Assembly: GCA_964541255.1 (NCBI GenBank)
Contig: CAZIPL010000035.1
Coordinates: 1 to 14,723, forward strand
Direction of reading: 5' to 3'
Length of the DNA: 14,723 nt
Origin: CAYOSU01 sp964541255
GTDB taxonomy: Bacteria; Bacillota; Clostridia; Christensenellales; CAMQZB01
Every line of letters starts with the position of its first letter. The stretch's first letter is position 1. The position numbers were made by a program, and so were the translations under genes. The notes under the pieces were generated by a model, which saw nothing but the letters and a program-made list of their open reading frames with translations, was not told where the DNA came from and ran no database searches. This document shows, piece by piece, positions 1 through 7,241 of this stretch.

Positions 1-185
1 AAAACAAAACAAACATAAAATAAAGACTAATTTTCATAACTTTAAGACAAAAGTTAAGAATTTTTCGATTTTTTAGGCAAAATATTTCGAGAACGACGTT
101 TTCGGCATTATTACAAACAAACGCAATCACGTTTAGTTAAAGCTATTCATAGACTGTAATTAGTTATTAAACGGAGGAAAAACAT
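1..185. other. Upstream region of the solute-binding protein gene
   Basis: AT-rich non-coding DNA. It contains a perfect 7-bp inverted repeat, TAACTTT (37-43) and AAAGTTA (50-56), around a 6-base centre. This could be an operator, but in DNA this AT-rich it may be chance. I see no convincing -35/-10 pair and no recognisable TPP or other riboswitch core, although one might be expected if the downstream protein bound a thiamine precursor. The ribosome binding site GGAGG (173-177) lies 8 bases before the TTG start at 186. Confidence 0.4.
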
Positions 186-1166
186 TTGAGAAAAATTCTT
201 TCTATCGTACTTTTCGTTATACTTCTTTTGACATTTTCTGCTTGCGAAAGCAACGACAAAACCACTCTTTCCGTCAACGAGGTTACGCATTCGGTTTTTT
301 ATTCTCCCTTTTACCTTGCGATCGAGCTGAAATATTTCGAAGAGGAAGGCATTGCAATTGAGCTTACAAACGGCGGAGGCTCCAACGTTTCGATGACGGC
401 GGTAATTTCAGGGCAAGCGGATATAGGCTTAGTAGGCCCCGAGACGGTTGTTTATATTTTTAACGAGGGAAAAGACGATTATCCGATAGTTTTTGCTAAG
501 CTTACGCAAAGGGACGGATCGTTTCTAATCTCCCGAAAAGACGAACCGAACTTTTCATATTCCGATCTTGAAGGAAAAGAGATTATCGCAGGGCGAAAAG
601 GCGGACTCCCCGCGATGACTTTAGAATACGTTCTTAACCAAAACGGGCTTTATGACGGCAAAAACGTTAAGCTAAACTATGACATCGCATTCAATCTTCA
701 AGCGGGAGCTTTTGAAAGCGGTACGGGAGATTACACTACCCTATTCGAACCAACCGCGTCTGACTTTTGCTTGGCAAAAAAGGGCTATTGCGTCGCAAGC
801 ATAGGAAAAGACTCGGGCGACGTGCCGTACACTTGCTTTGTCGCAACGAAAAGCTTTATCGATGAAAACCCCGATACTTTGAAAGGGTTTGTCAGAGCGT
901 TAAAGAAAGCAAAAGCCTTTATGGATACGCATACGTCTATGGAAGTAGCGGAAATTCTCTTGCCGCAGTTTGAGGGCACGACGAAAGAACAGCTTCAAAA
1001 CGCGGTGGAAAGCTATCTTGAAATAGACGCTTGGTCGGACGATTTCGTGCTTTCGAAAGAATCATTCGAAAGACTTCAAGACATTATGGAAAACGCGGGC
1101 GAGCTATCGAAAAGAGCGAACTTTGAAAGCGTGGTTTTCAACGATATAGCAAAAAGCGTTTCTTAA
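186..1166 (+). CDS. ABC transporter substrate-binding lipoprotein (NMT1/THI5-SsuA-like)
   Basis: Extracytoplasmic solute receptor of an ABC importer, type-2 periplasmic-binding fold. Residues 1-20 form a lipoprotein signal: Arg-Lys, a hydrophobic core, then FSAC with Cys20 as the lipidation site (Phe at -3 is slightly atypical). The mature part shows features of the NMT1/THI5/SsuA group: an N-terminal SPFYLAIELKYFEEEGI helix region (residues 40-56), SGQADIGLVGPE (75-86) and DLEGKEIIAGRKGG (127-140). The start is TTG, chosen because GGAGG sits 8 bases upstream and the signal peptide begins exactly there. Relatives carry hydroxymethylpyrimidine, sulfonates, nitrate or similar small ligands; the ligand cannot be read from the sequence. 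No permease or ATPase gene follows; they may lie left of the window or elsewhere. A terminator follows directly, so this is the last or only gene of its transcript. Confidence 0.88.
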   Translation: MRKILSIVLFVILLLTFSACESNDKTTLSVNEVTHSVFYSPFYLAIELKYFEEEGIAIELTNGGGSNVSMTAVISGQADIGLVGPETVVYIFNEGKDDYPIVFAKLTQRDGSFLISRKDEPNFSYSDLEGKEIIAGRKGGLPAMTLEYVLNQNGLYDGKNVKLNYDIAFNLQAGAFESGTGDYTTLFEPTASDFCLAKKGYCVASIGKDSGDVPYTCFVATKSFIDENPDTLKGFVRALKKAKAFMDTHTSMEVAEILLPQFEGTTKEQLQNAVESYLEIDAWSDDFVLSKESFERLQDIMENAGELSKRANFESVVFNDIAKSVS

Positions 1167-1196
1167 TTTCAAAATTATTATTTAGAGCAAGGCTTG

Positions 1197-1242
1197 AAAT
1201 GCATCCCAAAAGTTAGCCATTTTTTGGGTGCATTTTTTATTT
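1197..1242 (+). terminator. Rho-independent terminator of the solute-binding protein gene
   Basis: A 14-bp stem with one bulged T: AAATGCA(T)CCCAAAA (1197-1211) pairs with TTTTGGGTGCATTT (1222-1235). The loop is 10 bases and a T-rich tail follows (1233-1242). It lies 31 bases after the stop codon. Confidence 0.85.
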
Positions 1243-1291
1243 CAAAAAAATGTTGTTTTTGGAGATATACTTACTTTACGTTTTTTTGCCA

Positions 1292-1320
1292 TTGCAATAA
1301 TAGTATTATTTTGCTATAAT
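1292..1320 (+). promoter_or_regulatory. Sigma-A promoter with internal palindrome, upstream of GH2 gene
   Basis: The -35 element TTGCAA (1292-1297) and a consensus -10 TATAAT (1315-1320) are separated by 17 bases, with an extended -10 TGC (1312-1314). A perfect inverted repeat, AATAATA-G-TATTATT (1296-1310), fills the spacer, where a bound repressor would block polymerase. That makes it a candidate operator, though AT-rich palindromes arise easily by chance. The ribosome binding site AAGGA (1335-1339) is 7 bases before the ATG. Confidence 0.75.
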
Positions 1321-1346
1321 AAAAAGAAAAAAATAAGGACTTAACA

Positions 1347-3572
1347 ATGAGACAAATTTTTAGCTTAAACGATAATTGGGAGTTTTTCTTCGATACAAAC
1401 GATATAAAAAGAACCGACGGCGAAGCGATTTCTCTTCCACATACTTATAACGCCGTTGACGGTCAGGACGGCGGCGGGGATTATTTCAAAGGGACGTGCG
1501 TTTATAAGAAAACTCTTTCGATTACGCCGAAAAAGGGCAAAAAGTATTTTCTCGAATTTCAAGGCGTTTCGGCATCGGCAATTGTTTTTATCGACGGCAA
1601 AAAGATAGGTTCTCACGACGGCGGATATTCGACATTTAGGTTTGACGTTACAAATTATATTTACGACGGCGCGGAGCTTGAAGTTATCGTAGACAACAGC
1701 AAAAACGACAGAGTTTATCCGCAAAACGCAGACTTCACTTTCTACGGCGGAATATATCGAGACGTTTTTGTTATCGAAGTAAACGAAAACCACTTCGACC
1801 TTTTGTATCACGGTTCAAACGGCATTTTCGTTACGCCGACAAAGTTATGCGACAACACTTGGAACGTCAACGTCAAAACGCGTCTTATCGGAAGCGGCGA
1901 GGTCGAAGTTACGATAGGCTCTATGATAAAAAGAGGAACCGACGTAGATTTTATCATCGAAAATCCTACGCTTTGGGAGAGCAACGTCAACCCCTATCTT
2001 TATACCGCAACCGCAACGCTGTTTTTAGGCAGCGAAAAGCAAGACGAGATTTCGACAAATTTTGGAATAAGAAGCTTTTTTGTAGATAAAGACAAGGGCT
2101 TTTTCCTTAACGACAAAAGCTATCCCTTGCGCGGCGTTGCAATGCACCAAGATAGGCTCAATAAAGGCAATGCAATAAATAATAGCGACATCGAAGAGGA
2201 TATCTCCCTCATATCGGAAATGGGCGCAACGACGGTGAGACTCTCGCACTATCAACACGCGCAAAAGACATACGAGCTATGCGACGAAAAGGGGCTTGTC
2301 GTTTGGACGGAGATTCCATATATCTCGGAGCATCTTAATAACGCCGAAGAAAACGCCATATCGCAAATGACGGAGCTTATTTTCCAAAACTACAATCATC
2401 CGTCGATTTTCTTTTGGGGACTTTCCAACGAAATTACTATGGCGCACGGCGACAATCCCGCTATTTTGCCGCTTCATCAAAAGCTCAACGAGCTTTGCCA
2501 TACCTTAGACAAAACTCGCCTTACGGCGCTTGCCTGCATATCGAGCCTTCCGACAAGCTCTCCGCTTGTGAATCTAACAGACGTAACGTCATATAACCAC
2601 TATTTTGGTTGGTACGGCGGAAACATTTCCGACAACGGCAAATGGTTCGACGAATTCCACAAAACTCACCCCGACGTTCCTATCGGAATGTCGGAATACG
2701 GCTGCGAAAATGCGTTGTGGCACTCCTCTCACCCCGAGCCCGGAGATTATTCCAACGAGTATCAGATGAAATATCACGAAAACATGATAAATCAGCTCTT
2801 TTCAAGGGAATATCTTTTCGCTACCCACGTTTGGAATATGTTCGATTTCGGAGCCGATATGAGAGACGAGGGCGGCACTCACGGAAGAAACAACAAGGGA
2901 CTTGTTACATTTGACCGCAAAAGCAAAAAAGACACCTTTTTCGCATATAAAGCGCGTCTTTCGAAAGAACCCGTTTTGCACCTTTGTAGCAAAGAATTCG
3001 TAAACCGCGACGGAGATGAAACGGAATTTGTCGTTTACTCGAATTTGAAAAAAGTATCGCTTTATATAAACGACGTTCTTATCGAAGAAAAAGCAAATGA
3101 AGATTGCTTTTTCCACTTCAAAATAACGCAACCGAAAAACGAATATCAAGTCGAAGTCAAAGCGGATAATTTATCTGAAAGCGCACGCTTTTGCCACGTC
3201 GATAAGTTCGACGAAAGCTATACTTTCGGCGGTGCGACAATCCTAAATTGGTTTGACATAGAAACGCCAGAGGGATATTTTTCGGTCAGAGATCTTATGA
3301 AAGACATGCAAGGAACCAAGGCTTATGACATAGCAGTCGAGTTTGGCAATAAAATCAAAGAACACCGAGCGGAAGAGTTGCGTAAAAAAGAGGCTTTGAC
3401 GGGAAAGAAAGCGGTTGTCGGCGGCGAAGGCATGAGCGAAGAAGACAGCTTGAAAACAATGCTCGAATTCTCTCCCCTGCAATTCATCAAAATGGGCTGG
3501 CCCGATATGCCGAAAGACGAAATCATCAAAATCAACGAGGCTTTCAACAAAATCAAAAAGCCGAAAAGATAG
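1347..3572 (+). CDS. Glycoside hydrolase family 2 protein, probable beta-galactosidase
   Basis: Retaining beta-glycosidase of family GH2. Domain order: an N-terminal jelly-roll sugar-binding domain (about 1-155, with LPHTYN at 30-35 and GVSASAIVFIDGKKIG at 73-88), an immunoglobulin-like domain (about 156-243) and a TIM barrel (about 245-540). The acid/base Glu362 lies in NHPSIFFWGLSNE and the nucleophile Glu450 in PIGMSEYG, the classical GH2 pair. HYQH (301-304) and HVWNMFDF (494-501) are further barrel motifs. There is no signal peptide, so it acts in the cytoplasm on imported disaccharides or glycosides. Residues about 545-640 look like a further beta domain, and about 100 residues follow, including TPEGYFSVRDLMKDM and a charged Lys-rich tail. 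Beta-galactosidase is the likeliest activity; glucuronidase or another GH2 activity is not excluded. No transporter or other sugar gene is adjacent. Confidence 0.9.
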   Translation: MRQIFSLNDNWEFFFDTNDIKRTDGEAISLPHTYNAVDGQDGGGDYFKGTCVYKKTLSITPKKGKKYFLEFQGVSASAIVFIDGKKIGSHDGGYSTFRFDVTNYIYDGAELEVIVDNSKNDRVYPQNADFTFYGGIYRDVFVIEVNENHFDLLYHGSNGIFVTPTKLCDNTWNVNVKTRLIGSGEVEVTIGSMIKRGTDVDFIIENPTLWESNVNPYLYTATATLFLGSEKQDEISTNFGIRSFFVDKDKGFFLNDKSYPLRGVAMHQDRLNKGNAINNSDIEEDISLISEMGATTVRLSHYQHAQKTYELCDEKGLVVWTEIPYISEHLNNAEENAISQMTELIFQNYNHPSIFFWGLSNEITMAHGDNPAILPLHQKLNELCHTLDKTRLTALACISSLPTSSPLVNLTDVTSYNHYFGWYGGNISDNGKWFDEFHKTHPDVPIGMSEYGCENALWHSSHPEPGDYSNEYQMKYHENMINQLFSREYLFATHVWNMFDFGADMRDEGGTHGRNNKGLVTFDRKSKKDTFFAYKARLSKEPVLHLCSKEFVNRDGDETEFVVYSNLKKVSLYINDVLIEEKANEDCFFHFKITQPKNEYQVEVKADNLSESARFCHVDKFDESYTFGGATILNWFDIETPEGYFSVRDLMKDMQGTKAYDIAVEFGNKIKEHRAEELRKKEALTGKKAVVGGEGMSEEDSLKTMLEFSPLQFIKMGWPDMPKDEIIKINEAFNKIKKPKR

Positions 3573-3702
3573 AATTTGCAAACTTTACTAACACGTTTAG
3601 ATTGTATTGCAAAAAACTTTTTTAGCTAAACAGAACACGCGTATACATACAAATAACCTATAAAAAAGACATTTTACGTATTATCAATCAAAGCAAGAAA
3701 CT

Positions 3703-4245
3703 ATGCTTAAGTATTATAAACGATTTAACAATTGGATATCTAAAACAATAGACAATCTCAAAATCAAAAGCAATTCATTGGGATTTATTGTCGGTTTCTT
3801 TCTTCTTGTTCTTTGGCTCGGAGTATCGGGGCTGTTCCTTATCGGCGGAGTGTTTTACGGAATATATTATCTAATCCGTCTCCTTTTACATCTCGTTTTC
3901 AAAACGCCTATGCCCGAAAAAGCGCCGAAAAACGGTTATGAGTACGAAGAAAAAGTCGCAAAATCACTTAAAAGAAAAGGTTATCGCAACGTAGAGGTAA
4001 CTTCTAAAAGCGGAGATTTCGGGGCAGATATAGTAGCAACAGATCCGCAAGGCAACCGTGTTTGCATTCAATGCAAATACTATTCTTCGCCCGTCGGATT
4101 ATCCGCAATACAAGAAATCGTAACCGCAAAAGCAAAGTATTGCTGCACGAAAGCGGCGGTTTATACAAACTCGCAGTTCACGAAAAACGCAAAAGAGCTT
4201 GCACTTTTAAACGACGTCGATTTGTTTGAGTTTTATGAAGCATAA
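3703..4245 (+). CDS. Membrane-anchored Mrr-like restriction endonuclease domain protein
   Basis: Predicted nuclease of the Mrr_cat (PD-(D/E)XK) family carried on a membrane anchor. Residues 27-66 form a hydrophobic stretch long enough for a two-helix hairpin, leaving both ends on the same, probably cytoplasmic, side. The catalytic domain (about 76-178) shows GYEYEEKVAKSLKRKGY, then SGDFGADI with Asp109, then CIQCKYY with Gln123 and Lys125: the D...QxK core of Mrr-type enzymes. TNSQFTKNAKELA (155-167) is also typical of the family. No methyltransferase, specificity subunit or helicase is adjacent, so this is not an obvious restriction-modification system. It could be a solitary methylation-dependent nuclease or a housekeeping DNA-end enzyme. 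No clear ribosome binding site precedes the ATG; only an AGCAAGAAAC-type purine stretch is present. The gene is 130 bases after the glycosidase and convergent with the radical SAM gene. Confidence 0.82.
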   Translation: MLKYYKRFNNWISKTIDNLKIKSNSLGFIVGFFLLVLWLGVSGLFLIGGVFYGIYYLIRLLLHLVFKTPMPEKAPKNGYEYEEKVAKSLKRKGYRNVEVTSKSGDFGADIVATDPQGNRVCIQCKYYSSPVGLSAIQEIVTAKAKYCCTKAAVYTNSQFTKNAKELALLNDVDLFEFYEA

Positions 4246-4250
4246 CTAAA

Positions 4251-4285
4251 TAAGGACCACTTTTTAGAGTAGTCCTTAATTTTTT
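4251..4285 (+). terminator. Rho-independent terminator after the Mrr-like gene
   Basis: TAAGGACCACT (4251-4261) pairs with AGTAGTCCTTA (4268-4278), 10 of 11 positions, over a 6-base loop. TTTTTT (4280-4285) follows. It starts 6 bases after the stop codon. It may also slow transcription coming from the convergent minus-strand gene, but its T tail is good only on the plus strand. Confidence 0.85.
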
Positions 4286-4392
4286 CTGTTTTGAAACGGG
4301 ACTGTTTAACTTTATGCTTTCGAAATCGAATTTTTCAAAACTTAAAAAACAACTTTATTTTTTATTAAACGTCAATAATTTCTCGAATAGTT

Positions 4393-5247
4393 TCAAAAAT
4401 CCCATTTAGGAATAAAGCTCTCACCGACTGCTTCTCTATCTTGGAAAAAGCCGTCGATATTAAGTTCCAGCGCTTTTTGCTGCACTTTTTCTATCTCGGC
4501 GGAAAAAAGTTTTCTGTTTAGCTCTTTGAAATTCGATAAGTCGCCGAACGGAGTATATTGGCTCATGACTGAAACAAGCGTTTTCGGGAAGCGATTAGAT
4601 ATTAGTTCCAAAAGCTTTATGCTGTCTTGATAATGCTTTGGCAAAACAAGGTGCCTTATGATTACGCCCGATTTCATCATTCCCCTTTCGTCGAAAACGT
4701 CTTTTTGCCGGGAACGCATTTTTCCTATCGCCAAAAGTGCGGTCTCACGGTAGTTTTCTATTCCCGAAATGCTTTTTGCCAAACTATCGTCGAAATATTT
4801 GAAGTCGGGAAGATATATATCGACAATGCCGTTTAAGCTTTCAATCGTTTCGACGGAATCGTAGCCGTGAGAGTTATATACTATCGGAACACGCGGCTTA
4901 TAGATCTCGACAGCTTCGATAATCTTCGGAACAAAATGCGTGGGACTGACAAGATTTATGTTATTCGCACCCATATCCTCTAAGCGTTTGAATATATCGG
5001 CAAGATCTTGTGGCGTTATCTCCTTGCCCGTTTGGTTTCTGCTAACGGGATAGTTTTGGCAAAACGGGCATTTCAGCGAACAGCCGCAAAAAAACACCGT
5101 ACCGCTCCCCTCTTTCCCCGAAATGCAAGGCTCTTCATACATATGAAGACCGTATCTTGCGATCTTCATCTCCTCACCTATTCCGCACTTGCCAAGCGCA
5201 ACACTTCTATCTATATTGCATTTGTTTCCGCATAAATTACAAAGCAT
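4393..5247 (-). CDS. Radical SAM protein related to pyruvate formate-lyase activase (PflX/COG1313-like)
   Basis: Iron-sulfur protein of the radical SAM superfamily, in the PflA-related group usually annotated PflX or COG1313, whose substrate is not established. The cluster motif is CGCSLKCPFC: Cys56, Cys60 and Cys63 in the CxxxCxxC spacing bind the 4Fe-4S cluster used to cleave S-adenosylmethionine. A second set, Cys3, Cys6, Cys10 and Cys21 at the N terminus (CNLCGNKC...GKCG), may bind another metal or cluster. VSPTHFVPKI, NSHGYDS and DIYLPDFKYFDD are family-typical segments of the barrel, and SQYTPFGD and WDF lie near the C terminus. The length (284) fits the family. The ribosome binding site AAGGAG (complement of 5254-5259) lies 6 bases before the ATG. 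No glycyl-radical enzyme is nearby, so a PFL-activating role is not supported by context. Confidence 0.88.
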   Translation of the reverse strand: MLCNLCGNKCNIDRSVALGKCGIGEEMKIARYGLHMYEEPCISGKEGSGTVFFCGCSLKCPFCQNYPVSRNQTGKEITPQDLADIFKRLEDMGANNINLVSPTHFVPKIIEAVEIYKPRVPIVYNSHGYDSVETIESLNGIVDIYLPDFKYFDDSLAKSISGIENYRETALLAIGKMRSRQKDVFDERGMMKSGVIIRHLVLPKHYQDSIKLLELISNRFPKTLVSVMSQYTPFGDLSNFKELNRKLFSAEIEKVQQKALELNIDGFFQDREAVGESFIPKWDF

Positions 5248-5291
5248 TTATTTCTCCTTATATACCACAAGCAAAACTTAGTCGAAATGGT

Positions 5292-5316
5292 CAAAAAAGA
5301 CGACTTTTAGGCTCAA
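5292..5316. repeat. Dispersed short repeat, copy 1
   Basis: This 25-base segment matches 9329-9351 at 21 of 25 aligned columns, with two single-base gaps. Both copies end in AGGCTCAA and contain a run of A followed by GACG. Both are in intergenic DNA on the same strand. Function unknown. Confidence 0.45.
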
Positions 5317-5424
5317 CCACAAGACTATCAATGAATATCCATAGAAAGTCAAAAAACGAACAGCGTATTAACAAAAATCCCTTAAGGGTTTTTCGAACCG
5401 ATTGCGGTTATCGCCATTTCACAC

Positions 5425-5617
5425 TTTCAACGGATAGCCGTATTTATAATGATTTTACCGCTTTTTGTTTTATTAAACAAGTAAAAACGCTTTAATATAA
5501 AAAGTATTTTTCATAAATGATATTGATAATAATCAAAAAGTATGATAAAATATATAGGCTAATGTGGTTTTAGAGTTTTCATTCGCATATTAGTTTCGAT
5601 ATTGCTATCCGTTGAAA
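5425..5617. repeat. Perfect 14-bp inverted repeat flanking the pdp promoter
   Basis: TTTCAACGGATAGC (5425-5438) and its exact reverse complement GCTATCCGTTGAAA (5604-5617) are separated by 165 bases. The sigma-A promoter at 5523-5551 lies between them. A perfect 14-bp match in 500 bases is unlikely by chance. The arrangement fits an invertible promoter segment, but it also fits two copies of a dispersed repeat or of a regulator site in opposite orientation. No recombinase gene lies in the window. Confidence 0.6.
5523..5551 (+). promoter_or_regulatory. Sigma-A promoter for pdp
   Basis: TTGATA (5523-5528), a 17-base spacer, an extended -10 TGA (5543-5545) and TAAAAT (5546-5551). Predicted start is near 5558, giving a leader of about 187 bases before the pdp start codon. 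Confidence 0.7.
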
Positions 5618-5744
5618 ACCGTACAAAAATGAATTGCAACCAGATTAAATTGCATAATCTTTGCGTTAGCTAATTACGAAAACCAATACGAAGCCAAAAA
5701 TCAAAACAACAAGATGTTTACGAATTATAAAGAGGTGATTTTTT

Positions 5745-7061
5745 ATGAGAATGTATGACATAATCTATAAAAAAAGAATGAACGAAGAGCTTTCAAACGA
5801 AGAAATTTATTTTTTCGTTGACGGCTTCACCAAAGGCGAGATCCCCGATTATCAGGCGTCTGCGCTTTTGATGGCTATTTGCATAAACGGAATGAACGAA
5901 AGAGAAACCTTTACTTTGACGGACGCAATGCTTCGCTCGGGCGATATTATCGACCTTTCGGCTATTAAGGGCGTCAAGGTTGACAAGCACTCGACGGGCG
6001 GCGTAGGCGATTCGACGTCACTTGCGCTTGCGCCTATTTTAGGATCACTCGGGCTTAAAGTAGCGAAAATGTCGGGGCGCGGTTTGGGCTTTTCGGGCGG
6101 CACGCTCGACAAATTAGAGAGTATTCCGCATTTTGACATCACAATCTCCGAGGACAAATTCGTCGATACCGTCAACGAATGTGGTTGTGCGATTATCGGT
6201 CAAACGACGGAGGTCGCGCCTGCCGATAAAAAGATTTACGCCCTTCGCGACGTTACGGCGACAATAGACAAAATTCCGCTTATTGCCTCCTCTATCATGA
6301 GCAAAAAGCTCGCAAGCGGCGCGGACGTTATTCTTCTCGACGTCAAGTTCGGAAGCGGTGCGTTTATGAAAAACGTGGACGACGCTATAGAGCTTGCCAA
6401 AACAATGGTTAAAATAGGCGAAAACGCAGGCAAAAAAGTCGGCGCGTGCATAACCTCTATGGAGCAGCCTCTCGGCGTTATGGCGGGAAATTCTCTCGAG
6501 ATTGTCAATATCATCAAGCTTTTGCACGGCGAAAAATCAAGGCTTTACGAAGAAGTTAAGGAAGTCTGCGTAAGATTGTTGCTTCTTTCCAAATACGCAA
6601 ACAGCGAGAAAACAGCCGAGAAAATGGTCGATTACGCAATAGAAAGCGGTCAAGCGTTTGCTACGTTTAAGAAAATGGTCGAGCTTCAAGGGGGCGACGT
6701 TTCTTATATAGACCACCCCGAAAAATTCGTTTTGGGCAAAATCAAAACAGTCAAAGCTAAGCGCGACGGTTTTGTTTCCGTTATCGATACGGAAAAAATC
6801 GGAACAGCAGTCGTTATGCTCGGCGGAGGTCGAATCAAAAAGACGGACTCGATCGACAACTCTGTCGGCGTTTGTATGAAAGTATCGCTCGGCGATTACG
6901 TCAAAGCAGGCGATCCACTCGTAGATATATATTTCGGCGACAAAGGCTGGGACGGCGCAATGCCATATCTTGAAACGGCTTTCACCTTGACATCCGACAA
7001 ACGTCCCGTTCCCCCTATCACCGCGGCATACGTGGACGCAAAAGGAGTTACAAGATATTAA
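5745..7061 (+). CDS. pdp: Pyrimidine-nucleoside phosphorylase
   Basis: Phosphorolysis of uridine, thymidine or deoxyuridine to the base and (deoxy)ribose-1-phosphate; a cytosolic enzyme of nucleoside salvage. The 438 residues match the usual size of Bacillota PyNP/thymidine phosphorylase. An all-alpha N-terminal domain (about 1-70) is followed by the phosphate-binding loop KHSTGGVGDST (81-91) and SGRGLGFSGGT (110-120). The active-site segment YALRDVTATIDKIPLIASSIMSKK carries the conserved Arg, Ser and Lys that contact the base, and the C-terminal domain begins after about residue 330. In most relatives the second loop reads GLGHTGGT; here His-Thr is replaced by Phe116-Ser117, with Ser a conservative replacement for the phosphate-contacting Thr. 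The start is set by AGAGGTGAT (5731-5739), strongly complementary to the 16S tail. No other deoxynucleoside gene is adjacent. deoA is the alternative name if strictly thymidine-specific. Confidence 0.93.
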   Translation: MRMYDIIYKKRMNEELSNEEIYFFVDGFTKGEIPDYQASALLMAICINGMNERETFTLTDAMLRSGDIIDLSAIKGVKVDKHSTGGVGDSTSLALAPILGSLGLKVAKMSGRGLGFSGGTLDKLESIPHFDITISEDKFVDTVNECGCAIIGQTTEVAPADKKIYALRDVTATIDKIPLIASSIMSKKLASGADVILLDVKFGSGAFMKNVDDAIELAKTMVKIGENAGKKVGACITSMEQPLGVMAGNSLEIVNIIKLLHGEKSRLYEEVKEVCVRLLLLSKYANSEKTAEKMVDYAIESGQAFATFKKMVELQGGDVSYIDHPEKFVLGKIKTVKAKRDGFVSVIDTEKIGTAVVMLGGGRIKKTDSIDNSVGVCMKVSLGDYVKAGDPLVDIYFGDKGWDGAMPYLETAFTLTSDKRPVPPITAAYVDAKGVTRY

Positions 7062-7175
7062 AAAATCGAGAAATCCTAATAGATTCAAAAAGATTTTAAG
7101 CAAGTTCTCGCAACATATCAAAAACCGTCATTTTCGGTGAACTTCTTTTCAGCAGCCGAAATTTTCACATTTTGA

Positions 7176-7204
7176 TTGACAAATATGAATAAGCGATATA
7201 AAAT
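7176..7204 (+). promoter_or_regulatory. Sigma-A promoter for acpP
   Basis: Consensus -35 TTGACA (7176-7181), then 17 bases to TAAAAT (7199-7204), which overlaps TATAAA (7197-7202). Predicted start is near 7211, about 30 bases before the coding start. Confidence 0.75.
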
Positions 7205-7241
7205 AAACTATATCATGAAATGAAAAAAGGAGTGTTTGTTT

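Larger units (their letters stand above)
5248..5744. other. 497-base divergent intergenic region (radical SAM / pdp)
   Basis: No gene can be supported here. It separates two divergently transcribed genes. Contents: the ribosome binding site of the minus-strand gene; a segment at 5292-5316 also found at 9329-9351; a short hairpin around CCCTTAAGGG (5379-5388) flanked by A5 and T5; a 14-bp inverted repeat at 5425-5438 and 5604-5617; a sigma-A promoter (5523-5551) between those arms; and a leader of about 187 bases before pdp. The leader contains a small hairpin, AGATTA-7-TAATCT. I do not recognise a known riboswitch. Short reading frames here lack ribosome binding sites. I find no convincing promoter for the minus-strand gene. 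Confidence 0.6.

Noticed and set aside
3575..3613. TTTGCAA ... TTGCAAA hairpin after the GH2 gene
   Set aside because: The loop is 25 bases, the stem is AT-rich and the T run does not follow directly, so I do not call it a terminator.
5373..5393. Hairpin around CCCTTAAGGG with flanking A and T runs
   Set aside because: Looks terminator-like, but no gene upstream on either strand would use it and the GC stem is only 3 bp.
5157..5495. A 112-codon plus-strand frame over the radical SAM start and the intergenic region
   Set aside because: It largely overlaps the well-supported minus-strand gene and the intergenic repeats, without a ribosome binding site.
5569..5577. GTTTTAGAG, resembling the start of a type II CRISPR repeat
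   Set aside because: Single occurrence with no repeated spacing, no spacers and no cas genes.
7068..7111. CGAGAA ... TTCTCG pairing after pdp
   Set aside because: Long loop and no T run; too weak for a terminator call.
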